A DNA stretch of 64,000 nt from Haloarculaceae archaeon H-GB1-1. GTDB taxonomy: Archaea > Halobacteriota > Halobacteria > Halobacteriales > Haloarculaceae. The translations under genes and the position numbers were made by a program. Location of the stretch: positions 1-64,000 of the forward strand of contig JARUKX010000017.1 in the NCBI GenBank assembly GCA_029688825.1, written 5' to 3'. Below the pieces are notes generated by a model. It did not search any database. It had not been told where the DNA came from and worked only from the letters and a program-made list of their open reading frames with translations. Shown piece by piece: positions 49,712 through 58,219 of the stretch; the stretch's first letter is position 1, and the number at the start of each line of letters is the position of its first letter.

Positions 49712-50158
49712 ATGAGTTCACGCAGTAACCCTTTCGAAGAGATGGAACGGCTGTTCGAGCGGATGAGCCGCCAGTTCGAGGAAGCGTCCCACAAACTGGA
49801 GTCTGAGAGTCCTCTCGGCGGGCTCGCCAGCGGCGGCGAATCGATGGCGATCGATCTCGTCGAACACGACGACGAGTTCGTCGTGACCGCCGACCTCCCT
49901 GGCTTCGAGCGCGAAGACGTCGAGATCCGGATGACTGACCACACGCTCCGCATCGACGCCAGCCACGAGGAATCCATCGACGAAGAGGACGAAGAGTACA
50001 TCCGGCACGAGCGACGCCAGCAGTCCGTGCGGCGCTCGATCCGGCTCCCTGGTGAAGTCGACACAGACAACGTGACCGCGACGATGCAAAACGGCGTCCT
50101 GACGCTGACGCTCCCGCGGCGCGAGAGCGAGAAGGGCCACACGATAGAGATAGAGTAA
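49712..50158 (+). CDS. Hsp20/alpha-crystallin family chaperone
   Basis: A 148-residue small heat-shock protein. N-terminal helical segment FEEMERLFERMSRQFEEA is followed by an alpha-crystallin domain from about residue 50: MAIDLVEHDDEFVVTADLPGFEREDV, then RRSIRLPGEVDTDNVTATMQNGVLTLTLP with the A-x-x-x-n-GVL motif. The IXI-like tail is HTIEIE. It should hold unfolded proteins under heat or salt stress. The stop codon overlaps the first unit of a 27-base tandem repeat. Confidence 0.92.
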   Translation: MSSRSNPFEEMERLFERMSRQFEEASHKLESESPLGGLASGGESMAIDLVEHDDEFVVTADLPGFEREDVEIRMTDHTLRIDASHEESIDEEDEEYIRHERRQQSVRRSIRLPGEVDTDNVTATMQNGVLTLTLPRRESEKGHTIEIE

Positions 50159-50218
50159 GTCGTCCTTTCAGCAGAGATGGAGTAAGTCGTCCTTTCAGCA
50201 GAGATGGAATAAATCGCC
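50154..50218. repeat. 27-bp tandem repeat after hsp20
   Basis: The unit AGTAAGTCGTCCTTTCAGCA plus GAGATGG occurs at 50154-50180 and exactly again at 50181-50207, followed by a partial third unit AATAAATCGCCGT. It spans the stop codon of the Hsp20 gene and the end of the convergent ATPase gene region, so it is probably a replication-slippage product. Confidence 0.8.
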
Positions 50219-50221
50219 GTC

Positions 50222-51154
50222 TCAGCCCAGTTCGGCACCGAGTCGTGCGAGCGCTGCGCGGTCGGCCACCTCGTTCCCGAGGTCGGGTAGCCGCCGGACC
50301 CCGAGGTTCGGGAACGCCTGACGCAGATCAGCGATGCGCTCTTCTTGCAGCGCTTTGCGACGGGAGCATCGCTCACATCGCGGGTCGACGGTCTCCAGAA
50401 CGCGATTCACGATCAGCGTGTCGACGGGCACCCGGAACCGGCGGAGTTCCGCGACCAGTCGCTCCGTCTCGGCGATGGCCAGTCGTTCGGGGACGAGCAC
50501 CACGCGGAAGTCGGTCCGCTCGGGGTCGCGGAGCACCTCCGACACGGTCGACAGCTGGGCGTCGAGTCGCTCCAGTTCGGCTACGCGCTCCTCCCGGCCG
50601 AGGTACGCTGCGGGGCCGAACACCAGGCTCCGGGCGCTCGCGACCAGCGATCGGACTTCGTGGCGGACCTTCGAGACGGTGGACAGCGATTCCGTCAGGA
50701 CGTCGGGAAGCGCCAGGAGTCGAAGCGTGTGGCCGGTCGGAGCGGTGTCGATTACCACACGGTCCCATTCGCCCTCGGCGGCGTACTCCCCGACGAGCTG
50801 GAGCGCGGCGAGTTCGTCGCTCCCGGGGACCATGCCGGCGGCAAAGAGCTCCTCGACGTCCTCGTCGGTCAGTCGCAGGCCAGCGGACCTGAACTCTCGG
50901 GCCAGCACTGTCACGATGCGTCGGTAGGTCTCCTGCCCGCTCGCCGCGCTCGGTTCGACGCTCCACAGCCCGTGTTCGATTTCGGTCGGCTCCTCACCGA
51001 CGGCGACGTCGAAGCAGTCGCCCAGCGAGTGTGCCGGGTCCGTCGAGATGACGATGGTGCGCTCGCCCCGGTTCGCGAGTTCGAGAGCGGTCGCCGCGGC
51101 ACAGGTCGTCTTCCCGACACCGCCTTTGCCGCCGTAAAGTACGAACTCCGTCAT
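50222..51154 (-). CDS. ArsA/Get3-type P-loop ATPase
   Basis: A 310-residue ATPase. The deviant Walker A GGKGGVGKTTCAAA is at residues 8-21, switch I STDPAHSLGDCF at about 39, switch II VIDTAPTGHTLRLL at about 135. A CxxC (PRCERCSRRKA, about 263) corresponds to the zinc-binding pair of Get3. One Get3-like domain, not the double ArsA of bacterial arsenite pumps. It may target tail-anchored membrane proteins or act as a chaperone; no arsenic genes are nearby. Confidence 0.88.
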   Translation of the reverse strand: MTEFVLYGGKGGVGKTTCAAATALELANRGERTIVISTDPAHSLGDCFDVAVGEEPTEIEHGLWSVEPSAASGQETYRRIVTVLAREFRSAGLRLTDEDVEELFAAGMVPGSDELAALQLVGEYAAEGEWDRVVIDTAPTGHTLRLLALPDVLTESLSTVSKVRHEVRSLVASARSLVFGPAAYLGREERVAELERLDAQLSTVSEVLRDPERTDFRVVLVPERLAIAETERLVAELRRFRVPVDTLIVNRVLETVDPRCERCSRRKALQEERIADLRQAFPNLGVRRLPDLGNEVADRAALARLGAELG

Positions 51155-51285
51155 CGTGTTTCGTACGGGCCAGGGACCGGTATAGGTTCCCCACGGCAGT
51201 GGCTGGTCACTTCCACGGTTCCCGAACTCCGTCTTCCTGTCGATCCGGGTGAGCGCTTATTCTCGTACGGATGGAATGGTCCCAC

Positions 51286-53025
51286 ATGGCAACACCCTCG
51301 TCGATAGTTTCGACTGTCGTCATGGGACTGATCACGATTGCGGTCCTCGTCTTTCTCCTTGAGGGGAGAGACTGGCGGTCGTACGTCCCGGTGGGCGGTG
51401 ATGGCACCGTCGAGGATGTCCGCGAGTACGCGTCGAAACCCGGCGGCCTGACCCGCTGGCTGACGACGGTCGACCACACTGACATCGGCCTGCTCTACGG
51501 TGGCTACAGCCTGCTCACGTTCATCTGGGGCGGCGTGGCCGTGCTCGTCATGCGGACGGAATTGCTCACTCCGGGGACGTTACTCGTGGACGCCCAGCTC
51601 TACAACGGCCTCCTGACGAGCCACGGCCTCACGATGTTGCTGCTGTTCGGGACGCCGGCCATCGCGGCGTTCGGGAACTACTTTCTGCCGCTTCTCATCG
51701 GGGCCGACGACATGGCGTTTCCGCGGATCAACGCCATCGCGTTCTGGCTCCTCCCGCCGGGAACGCTGCTCGTCTGGGCGGGGTTCTTCCTCGGTCCGCT
51801 GGGTATCGGCATCGACCCGGCCCAGACGTCGTGGACGATGTACACGCCCCTCGCCGCCGAGCAGGCCAACCCCGGTGTGGACCTGATGCTCATCGGACTC
51901 CACCTGACCGGCGTCTCGACCACGATGGGTGCGATCAACTTCATCGCGACAATCTTCACCGAGCGCGGCGACGAGGTCTCCTGGGCGAACCTCGACATCT
52001 TCAGTTGGACGATGCTCACCCAGTCCGGGCTCATCCTGTTCGCGTTCCCCTTGCTCGGTAGTGCAATCGTCATGTTGATCCTCGACCGGAACCTCGGGAC
52101 GACGTTCTTCACCGTCGAGGGCGGCAACCCGATCCTCTGGCAGCACCTGTTCTGGTTCTTCGGCCACCCGGAGGTGTACATCCTCGTCTTACCGCCGATG
52201 GGGCTCGTGAGCCTCATCCTGCCGAAGTTCGCCGGTCGGAAGCTCTTCGGGTTCAAGTTCGTCGTCTACTCGACGCTCGCCATCGGCGTGCTGAGCTTCG
52301 GCGTCTGGGGCCACCACATGTTCGCGACTGGACTCGACCCCCGACTCCGGGCGTCGTTCATGGCGGTCTCGCTCGCAATCGCCATCCCCTCTGCAGTGAA
52401 GACGTTCAACTGGATCACGACCCTCTGGACCGGTCACATCCGGACGACGGCGGCGATGCTGTTCTGCCTGGGCTTCGTCTCGAACTTCATCCTCGGCGGC
52501 GTCACCGGCGTGTTCCTCGCGGCGGTCCCCATCGACCTGCTGGTTCACGACACCTACTACGTCGTCGGCCACTTCCACTACATGGTCATGGGGGTCATCG
52601 CGTTCGGGCTGTTCGCTGCCGTCTACTACTGGTTCCCCATCGTCACCGGTCGGTTCTACCAGCGTCGGCTCGCGACGTGGCACTTCTGGCTGTGGATGAC
52701 CGGCGTGAACGTCGCGTTCTTCTCGATGCTCATCCTGGGGTACCTGGGGATGCCACGACGGTACGCGAGGTACGAACTCGGCCCCGCCGGGCCGCAGGAA
52801 CTCATCACGCTGTTCCACCAGCTGACGTCCCTGGGGGCGTTCCTCATCGCGTTGGGGACCCTCGTGTTCCTCTGGAACTTCGGGTCGTCGCTGGTCGACT
52901 CCCCCGACGTCGACGATCCGGACCCGTGGCAGCTAGACGACGTCGGGATGCTGACTCGCGAGTGGTCGTGGTTCGATCGAAAGCGGGCGGTCACTGACGA
53001 CGGATCCAGTGAGAACGAGGACTGA
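51286..53025 (+). CDS. haem-copper terminal oxidase subunit I
   Basis: A 579-residue protein with about thirteen membrane helices. Haem and copper ligands are in place: His in LTSHGLTMLLLFG, CuB His and cross-linked Tyr in FFGHPEVYILVLPP, the His pair in WGHHMFATG, and the haem ligands in VVGHFHYMVMG. GHPEVY marks an A-type oxidase. It has an N-terminal extra helix (IVSTVVMGLITIAVLVFLLEG). ATG 51286 or an in-frame ATG five codons upstream (51271) may be used. No subunit II, III or haem biosynthesis gene is in the window, so partners must be elsewhere. Confidence 0.9.
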   Translation: MATPSSIVSTVVMGLITIAVLVFLLEGRDWRSYVPVGGDGTVEDVREYASKPGGLTRWLTTVDHTDIGLLYGGYSLLTFIWGGVAVLVMRTELLTPGTLLVDAQLYNGLLTSHGLTMLLLFGTPAIAAFGNYFLPLLIGADDMAFPRINAIAFWLLPPGTLLVWAGFFLGPLGIGIDPAQTSWTMYTPLAAEQANPGVDLMLIGLHLTGVSTTMGAINFIATIFTERGDEVSWANLDIFSWTMLTQSGLILFAFPLLGSAIVMLILDRNLGTTFFTVEGGNPILWQHLFWFFGHPEVYILVLPPMGLVSLILPKFAGRKLFGFKFVVYSTLAIGVLSFGVWGHHMFATGLDPRLRASFMAVSLAIAIPSAVKTFNWITTLWTGHIRTTAAMLFCLGFVSNFILGGVTGVFLAAVPIDLLVHDTYYVVGHFHYMVMGVIAFGLFAAVYYWFPIVTGRFYQRRLATWHFWLWMTGVNVAFFSMLILGYLGMPRRYARYELGPAGPQELITLFHQLTSLGAFLIALGTLVFLWNFGSSLVDSPDVDDPDPWQLDDVGMLTREWSWFDRKRAVTDDGSSENED

Positions 53026-53453
53026 GAGGGTGATTCGTAGGTATTTCAGACAAAACGAGTACGTATCCGGTACGCACCTCTATATATAATTTAAACTACA
53101 TTATGTATCCGCGACTGTTCCGCCGGCGACACTGAGTGACGGCTGCGCGCGGCAGGAGCGACGACCGAGGAGCTACACATGGCACCGCAACCGGGACGGA
53201 CCGACGGGGAAGCATCGAACATGGACCGTGTCCTGACGTCGGTTCGACTGTAAGACTCCGAGGACCCTGCCGTTCTGACCGACGGTGGCGTCCCTGCGGG
53301 AGACGCCACGGTCGGACCGGGCAGGGAAGATGACGTACTGGTCAACACGAGGCCGAACCGCCCCCTCGACACGAAGTCTCGCCGGGCGTCAGCCGATTGC
53401 AGTCAGGTGACACGGCCAGCCCGCCGGCGGAAACTGGCTGTGACGGCTGCCGA
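53026..53453. other. gap with a strong TATA-like sequence
   Basis: Gene-poor stretch of 428 bases. CTATATATAATTTAAAC at about 53080-53096 is the most AT-rich piece for kilobases and probably a promoter. A 24-codon frame starts after GGAGCTACAC at 53179 (MAPQPGRTDGEASN...) but is too short to call. No other structure is seen. Confidence 0.4.
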
Positions 53454-53696
53454 ATGACCGTCTCCGACGCCGCCCAGTTGGTCCCCGCCCGTCCAAAGGA
53501 TAACCTGCCCGCCGGCACCTACGCCGCCTCCCAGACGTCGCTCGGCGCATTCCTGGACGAGTACGACGAGGCCCGGTCTGAGTGGCTGGCGGACTCGGCG
53601 TACGAGCGACGCTCCGGGCTGAAGTTAGAACGCAATGGCGCGGCCTTCGACCCCGACTCGCCATACGAGTATTTCTTTCCCGTGACGGAGGCGTGA
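53454..53696 (+). CDS. small hypothetical protein
   Basis: An 80-residue protein beginning MTVSDAAQLVPARPKDNLPAG and ending YEYFFPVTEA. It is moderately acidic and has a helical middle (SLGAFLDEYDEARSEWLADSAYERRSG). I recognise no domain. The ATG at 53454 follows an unlikely Cys-rich prefix. It lies 99 bases before the next gene on the same strand. Confidence 0.5.
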   Translation: MTVSDAAQLVPARPKDNLPAGTYAASQTSLGAFLDEYDEARSEWLADSAYERRSGLKLERNGAAFDPDSPYEYFFPVTEA

Positions 53697-53795
53697 CCCC
53701 GGACAGTCTGGGAGTGACCGGTCAGTGTATGGTACAGCGGTACTATGCAAACTGTTATCATGGCTTCTAGCCTAGATACGCCAGAGGCAGCAGCT

Positions 53796-54185
53796 ATGGC
53801 ACCAGAGCAGACGACGGTCCTCGACGAACGCGACCGAGAAGAATTGATCAGCGCCACCCGGACGACCATCGGCGACCAGCTCAGGTCCATCACGTACTTC
53901 ACCGACGACGGCACGTTCGAGCAGGTGTACCTGCGCTCGGACCTCGAAGCCGACGCCGACCTCACCGGGTTCGTCGATTACGAACAGCTCGGTTTCGGAG
54001 CCAGAACGGCTTACCGGGCGTCCGAACTCGGCGAGTACCGGTTCACCATCCGCGTGTTCGAACGCGGGTTCCTCGTGCGCGTCACGAGCGGGGACGTGGG
54101 CGTCTTTCTGACGACGGACGGCCTGACGGTACAGGATTTCGAGGAGGTCGCGACGGCTGTCGGCAAACTCCTCGCCCAGGAGTAG
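53796..54185 (+). CDS. conserved haloarchaeal protein of unknown function
   Basis: A 129-residue protein beginning MAPEQTTVLDERDREELISA. It has a helical start, a sensor-like middle (LRSITYFTDDGTFEQVYLRSDLE) and a strand-rich end with FTIRVFERGFLVRVTSG and FLTTDGLTVQDFEEVATAVGKLL. I recall similar small proteins in many haloarchaea (DUF7522-like), but the assignment is uncertain. Two in-frame Met codons upstream (53745, 53760) are alternatives. Confidence 0.65.
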   Translation: MAPEQTTVLDERDREELISATRTTIGDQLRSITYFTDDGTFEQVYLRSDLEADADLTGFVDYEQLGFGARTAYRASELGEYRFTIRVFERGFLVRVTSGDVGVFLTTDGLTVQDFEEVATAVGKLLAQE

Positions 54186-54228
54186 CCGCCGCGACGCCGT
54201 TTCGTCGCTTCCGACCCGTATTCGGGAA

Positions 54229-54441
54229 CTATTCGTCGTCGTCTTCGGCCTCGAACTCTTCTTCTTCCTCCTCCGACGCTTCTTCCTCCTCCGACGCTTC
54301 TTCCTCCTCCGCTGCCTCTTCAGCTGGGGGCTCGCTATCGCCTTCCTCCCGCTCTTCGAGCGCTTCTTCGAGGTCGCGCTTCCGTTGTCGTTTCTCTTCG
54401 TCGAGGCCCTTCTTGTCACGCCCTTCTCTGGTGTCGGGCAT
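54229..54441 (-). CDS. small, extremely acidic protein
   Basis: A 70-residue protein beginning MPDTREGRDKKGLDEEKRQR. The first half is a highly charged helix; the second half is nearly pure Glu/Ala/Ser, with two EEEEASE repeats, then EFEAEDDDE. Similar short proteins with the same N-terminus occur in halophiles as far as I recall. It is likely disordered; function unknown. A longer frame from 54765 has an Arg-rich non-haloarchaeal prefix and is rejected. Confidence 0.6.
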   Translation of the reverse strand: MPDTREGRDKKGLDEEKRQRKRDLEEALEEREEGDSEPPAEEAAEEEEASEEEEASEEEEEEFEAEDDDE

Positions 54442-54629
54442 ACGACCGCGTACACACTCCAAGGGTAAATGTGTCTCCCCAGGGGACGCGTCAGCTGGGG
54501 GTCCGCCGTGGTGTCGGACCCACTGCGACGTGTGACCCTGGCTATCGCTTTTCCGGACGGGGACCGTACGCCATTCCGGATGCGACCGAAACTCCATGGA
54601 CGACCGTCTGCGAGGAGTGATTCCTGCAT

Positions 54630-54773
54630 ATGAGCGTCGAAGGACTCTGCCAGATATGCGAAGCAGCAACCGCGCGTCACCAGTGTTCGCGATGTGGGAG
54701 CATGGTTTGTACGGCTCACTTCGACGACGAGCGCGGGCTATGTTCGGAGTGTGCCGCCGAGACACCGCAGTGA
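54630..54773 (+). CDS. 47-residue HIT-type zinc-finger protein
   Basis: A short gene: MSVEGLCQICEAATARHQCS and on to CAAETPQ, stop at 54771-54773. It has CxxC (7-10), CxxC (19-22), then C-x2-H (27-30), and CxxC (38-41), i.e. eight metal ligands in the treble-clef pattern of HIT-type zinc fingers. Haloarchaea carry many such micro-proteins. It lies 55 bases before the nicotinate phosphoribosyltransferase gene on the same strand and may be co-transcribed. Confidence 0.75.
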   Translation: MSVEGLCQICEAATARHQCSRCGSMVCTAHFDDERGLCSECAAETPQ

Positions 54774-54828
54774 CACGGTGCAGGTCTGCCGGCGAGGGTT
54801 TACCCCGGCCGCGGCCGAACTACGAACG

Positions 54829-56196
54829 ATGACCGACACCGAGTTCGGCCACCTCACCCCGGAGACGTTACCGCTCTTCACGGACCTCTACGAGCTGACG
54901 ATGATGCAGGGGTACTACCGGCAGGGCCACAATCCACGGGGGACCTTCGACCTGTTCGTCCGCGACCTCCCGTCGGACCGCGGGTACCTGCTCGCTGCCG
55001 GACTGGAGCAGGCGATGCACGTCTTCGAGACGCTCTCGTTCACCGAGCGTACCCTCGACTACCTCGCCGAACAGGGCTTCGACGAGGATTTCCTGTCGCA
55101 TCTCGCCGATCTCTCGTTCACGGGCGACGTGCGAGCGATTCCCGAGGGGACCCCAGTGTTCGCCGCCGAGCCATTGCTGGAGGTGACTGCCCCCATCCTG
55201 CAGGCGCAGTTGTTCGAGACGCTCGTCATCAACCAGATCGGGTATCAGAGTCTGATCGCCACGAAGGCGGCCCGCATGGCCGAGATGGTCGACCGCCACG
55301 GCGAGGGCCAGTCCCTCGTCGACTTCGGGTCACGGCGCGCGCACGGAACCGACGCCGGGCTGAAGGCTGCACGGGCCGCGTTCGTCGGCGGCTTCGACGG
55401 CACGTCCAACGTCGCTGCGGGGGAGGTCTTCGACATCCCCATCTACGGGACGATGGCCCACTCCTGGGTGCAGAGCTTCCCGACGGAGCGGGCCGCCTTC
55501 GAGACGTTCGTCGCGGAGTACGGCGACGAGTCGATCCTGCTGATCGACACCTACGATACGGTTGCCGGGGCCGAACTGGCGCGCGACGTAGCTGCCGCGG
55601 CGGGCGTCGACCTCGCGGGCGTCAGGCTGGACTCGGGCGACCTGGTCGACCTGTCGAAGTCGGTCGACGAAATCCTGCCTGACACGGACCTCTTCATCTC
55701 CTCGGGCGTCGACGAGTACTTCGTGCGGTCGTTCCTGAGCGAGGGCGGCGTCGGTGCGGGATTCGGGCCGGGTACCGCGCTCGTCACGAGCGCCGACGCC
55801 CCCACGGTCGAGGGCGTCTACAAGCTCGTGGCCGTCGAGCGCGAGGGCGAGATGCGGCCGAGCATGAAGCTCTCGACCGGCAAGGTGACCTATCCCGGCG
55901 CGAAGAGCGTCCGTCGCGTCGAAGACGACGGCGAATACGCCAACGACACCCTCGGTCTCGTTGGCGAAGACGGACCGGGAACGGAGTTGCTCGAACCGGT
56001 CATCGACGCCGGAGACCTCGTCTACGATGTCCCCGACCTCTCGGAGATACGGGAGCGCGCTCGACGCGAACGGCGGAAGCTCCCGCCCGAGGTCCGCGAC
56101 CTCGACGCGCCGGCGTCGTACGACGTTCACGTTAGCGACCGACTGAACGAGCAAACGACGGCGTTCCAGCGTGACCTGGAGGACCGAGTGACCTGA
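54829..56196 (+). CDS. pncB: nicotinate phosphoribosyltransferase
   Basis: A 455-residue enzyme making nicotinate mononucleotide from nicotinate and PRPP in the NAD salvage pathway. Family signatures are LPLFTDLYELTMMQGYY at the N-terminus, the active-site stretch DFGSRRAHGTDAGLKAARAAFVGGFDGTSN (about 165-195) and GTMAHSWVQSF, followed by LDSGDL and SSGVDEYFV. ATG 54829 matches the family start; the longer frame includes the zinc-finger region in another phase. Length is normal. Confidence 0.92.
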   Translation: MTDTEFGHLTPETLPLFTDLYELTMMQGYYRQGHNPRGTFDLFVRDLPSDRGYLLAAGLEQAMHVFETLSFTERTLDYLAEQGFDEDFLSHLADLSFTGDVRAIPEGTPVFAAEPLLEVTAPILQAQLFETLVINQIGYQSLIATKAARMAEMVDRHGEGQSLVDFGSRRAHGTDAGLKAARAAFVGGFDGTSNVAAGEVFDIPIYGTMAHSWVQSFPTERAAFETFVAEYGDESILLIDTYDTVAGAELARDVAAAAGVDLAGVRLDSGDLVDLSKSVDEILPDTDLFISSGVDEYFVRSFLSEGGVGAGFGPGTALVTSADAPTVEGVYKLVAVEREGEMRPSMKLSTGKVTYPGAKSVRRVEDDGEYANDTLGLVGEDGPGTELLEPVIDAGDLVYDVPDLSEIRERARRERRKLPPEVRDLDAPASYDVHVSDRLNEQTTAFQRDLEDRVT

Positions 56197-56485
56197 GACG
56201 GACGACCGAATACCCGTTCCGACGGGAGTGCAGTCGCCGACGCAGCGACAGACGGGCAATCGATTGAGTCACTGAGAGGGTGACGAACGCGAACGTCTCG
56301 TCCGTCCCAGAGACGTGTCACTGCTGTCACTCACGGACGGGGACGCCGAGTAGGGGCGGCGATAGCCAGCGACCGTCCCGGCTGCCGAATCCCCGTCCAA
56401 AACGCTCGTCTCTCCATAGGCGACGAGAAGACGATGGCCGACGGCGTGTGGAGGCTTTTGCCGGTCGATCGCCGTACTCGTACAC

Positions 56486-57226
56486 ATGTTCGACAGACCT
56501 TCGAGACGGACGGTCCTCACCGTCGCAGTGACGGTCGTCATCTCGGTGTTCCTCGACCTCGCACTGGGGGCCATCAGTATCGTTCGGACGGACGGGGGCG
56601 GCCGCTGGCAGGCGACCGAGACGGTTCCCCTTCCGAACCCGAGTACCGACGGGAACCTCTCGGTCGCGGCTGCCATCGAAGCTCGCCGGTCCCGACGCTC
56701 GTTCGGCGAGGACCCGCTCACGCGAGCCGAACTCGGGCAGTTGTTGTGGTCTATGCAGGGCATTACACAGCGACCCACCGGTCATCGGGCCGCCCCGAGT
56801 GCCGGGGCGCTGTTCCCGCTCGAACTCTACGTCGTCGTCGGCGACCCCGGCGTCGAGGGTCTGCCGTCGGGCGTGTACAGATACCGGCCGTCGAATCACG
56901 AACTCCGTCGCGGGAGCACCGGGAACGTCCAGCCGGCGTTGCAACGCGCCAGCGTCGACCAGGAGCACGTTGGTGCCGGTGCAATCGACGTGGTCGTCTG
57001 CGCCGTGGACGAGCGAACGACCGGCAAATACGGGCGGCGCGGCGAGCGCCGGTACGTCCCGATGGAAGCCGGTCACACAGGCCAGAACCTCTATCTCCAG
57101 GCCGAATCACTGGGCCTCTCGACCGTCGCCGTCGGCGCATTCGCGGACGACCGGGTCCGTGACCTGGTCGTCGCACCGGCGGACCAGCGACCGCTCTACG
57201 TCTTCCCCGTGGGCAGGCGAGCGTAA
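56486..57226 (+). CDS. SagB/ThcOx-type nitroreductase family oxidoreductase
   Basis: A 246-residue FMN-dependent dehydrogenase. It has an N-terminal hydrophobic anchor (RTVLTVAVTVVISVFLDLALGAI). The domain follows: SVAAAIEARRSRRSFGED (FMN phosphate site), LLWSMQGITQRPTGHRAAPSAGALFPLELYVVV and AGHTGQNLYLQAESLGLSTVAVGAF near the end. SagB-type enzymes oxidise azolines in peptide natural products, but stand-alone homologues like this have unknown substrates. A small membrane protein gene follows three bases later. Confidence 0.85.
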   Translation: MFDRPSRRTVLTVAVTVVISVFLDLALGAISIVRTDGGGRWQATETVPLPNPSTDGNLSVAAAIEARRSRRSFGEDPLTRAELGQLLWSMQGITQRPTGHRAAPSAGALFPLELYVVVGDPGVEGLPSGVYRYRPSNHELRRGSTGNVQPALQRASVDQEHVGAGAIDVVVCAVDERTTGKYGRRGERRYVPMEAGHTGQNLYLQAESLGLSTVAVGAFADDRVRDLVVAPADQRPLYVFPVGRRA

Positions 57227-57229
57227 TCG

Positions 57230-57442
57230 ATGCTCGAGATACTCCTCAGCCACCACGGGCTTGCGGCGACGACGGTGGCCCACGCCTTGCTGACGCTCGC
57301 GACCGGCATCATGCTCCAGGCCGAACGCTACGGCTATCCACCGCGCGGTCGTTGGCGGCCCGTGGTCCGAGTGGCCCACACCTCGTTCGGCCTGCTCATG
57401 ATCGCGTACCTCTGTGCTACGTACGTTGTCGGGCCGTTCTGA
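57230..57442 (+). CDS. small membrane protein coupled to the SagB-type enzyme
   Basis: A 70-residue protein with two hydrophobic helices (about 9-30 and 47-68) and four His residues, two of them in SHHG and one each in VAHALL and VAHTSFG. The start is three bases after the oxidoreductase stop, so they are translated together. The His placement in helices would permit haem or quinone-site ligation, and the membrane anchor of the partner supports an electron-transfer pair. This is inference. Confidence 0.65.
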   Translation: MLEILLSHHGLAATTVAHALLTLATGIMLQAERYGYPPRGRWRPVVRVAHTSFGLLMIAYLCATYVVGPF

Positions 57443-57475
57443 GCGGGCGCTGACCACGTGACTGCCGCCGACGCG

Positions 57476-58120
57476 TCAGGCGTCGCGCTCCAGATACGAC
57501 ATCGCCTCCTCGTCGGATACCTGGTCGAACCGGTCGTAGAACTGGCCGACGCCCATGAAGTCACCCGGCGTCTGGAGACAGACGACCTCGTCTGCGAGGT
57601 CCCGGAGTTCGCGAACGGTCTCGGGCGGACCGACGGGGACGGCGAGAACGACTCGCGCCGCGTCGGCGTTCCGAAGCTGCTGGAGACAGGCTCGAACCGT
57701 CGAGCCGGTCGCCACGCCGTCGTCCACCAGGACGACCGTCCGGTCCGCCAGGTCGGGGTCCGGTCGCCCCCCGCGGTACCGTTCGATCTTCTCCCGGGCG
57801 TTCTCGGCCTCCTCCTCGCGCTTGCGCTCGAAGTAATCCTCGTCGATGTTCCGGCCGCTCAGTCCCCGCTCGTTCCGCCACACGCTCCCGTCGCTCGCGA
57901 CGGCCCCGAGCGCGAATTCGGGGTTGCCCGGAGCACCGATCTTCTTCGCGACGACGACGTCGAGCGGTGCGTCGAGCGCGTCCGCGACCGCTCGCCCGAG
58001 TGGGAGGCCGCCGCGAGGGATGGCGAGCACGAGGTCGGCGTCGATCTCTCGTTCGAGGAGTGCCTCCGCAAGTTGTTTCCCCGCCTCGGTCCGGTCCGTG
58101 AACTGCCGAGAGTCGGTCAT
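57476..58120 (-). CDS. phosphoribosyltransferase domain protein
   Basis: A 214-residue type I PRT-fold protein. The PRPP loop is VVLVDDGVATGSTVRACL (about 125-142); the N-terminal region has LVLAIPRGGLPLGRAVADAL and VVVAKKIGAPGNPEFALGAV. This pattern is common in archaeal and bacterial predicted phosphoribosyltransferases often found with alpha/beta hydrolases. Its base substrate is unknown. ATG 58120 (MTDSRQFTDRTEAG) matches the family N-terminus. Confidence 0.87.
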   Translation of the reverse strand: MTDSRQFTDRTEAGKQLAEALLEREIDADLVLAIPRGGLPLGRAVADALDAPLDVVVAKKIGAPGNPEFALGAVASDGSVWRNERGLSGRNIDEDYFERKREEEAENAREKIERYRGGRPDPDLADRTVVLVDDGVATGSTVRACLQQLRNADAARVVLAVPVGPPETVRELRDLADEVVCLQTPGDFMGVGQFYDRFDQVSDEEAMSYLERDA

Positions 58121-58219
58121 GGCTCCGATGGAACTACGTGCCGTGCAGGTAAGTAGCACCCTTCCGTCCCACCGCGAGTGGACCGGGGCGCGCGATGGCC
58201 CGGTGCGGCCGTTCGATCG

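Noticed and set aside
50222-51154. The ArsA-type ATPase as part of an arsenic-resistance operon
   Set aside because: There is a single ATPase domain with a Get3-like CxxC, and no arsB, arsD or arsR is nearby.
53091-53372. 93-aa minus-strand frame after the oxidase gene
   Set aside because: Ser/Pro/Arg-rich, no domain, and ends in an AT-rich promoter-like stretch.
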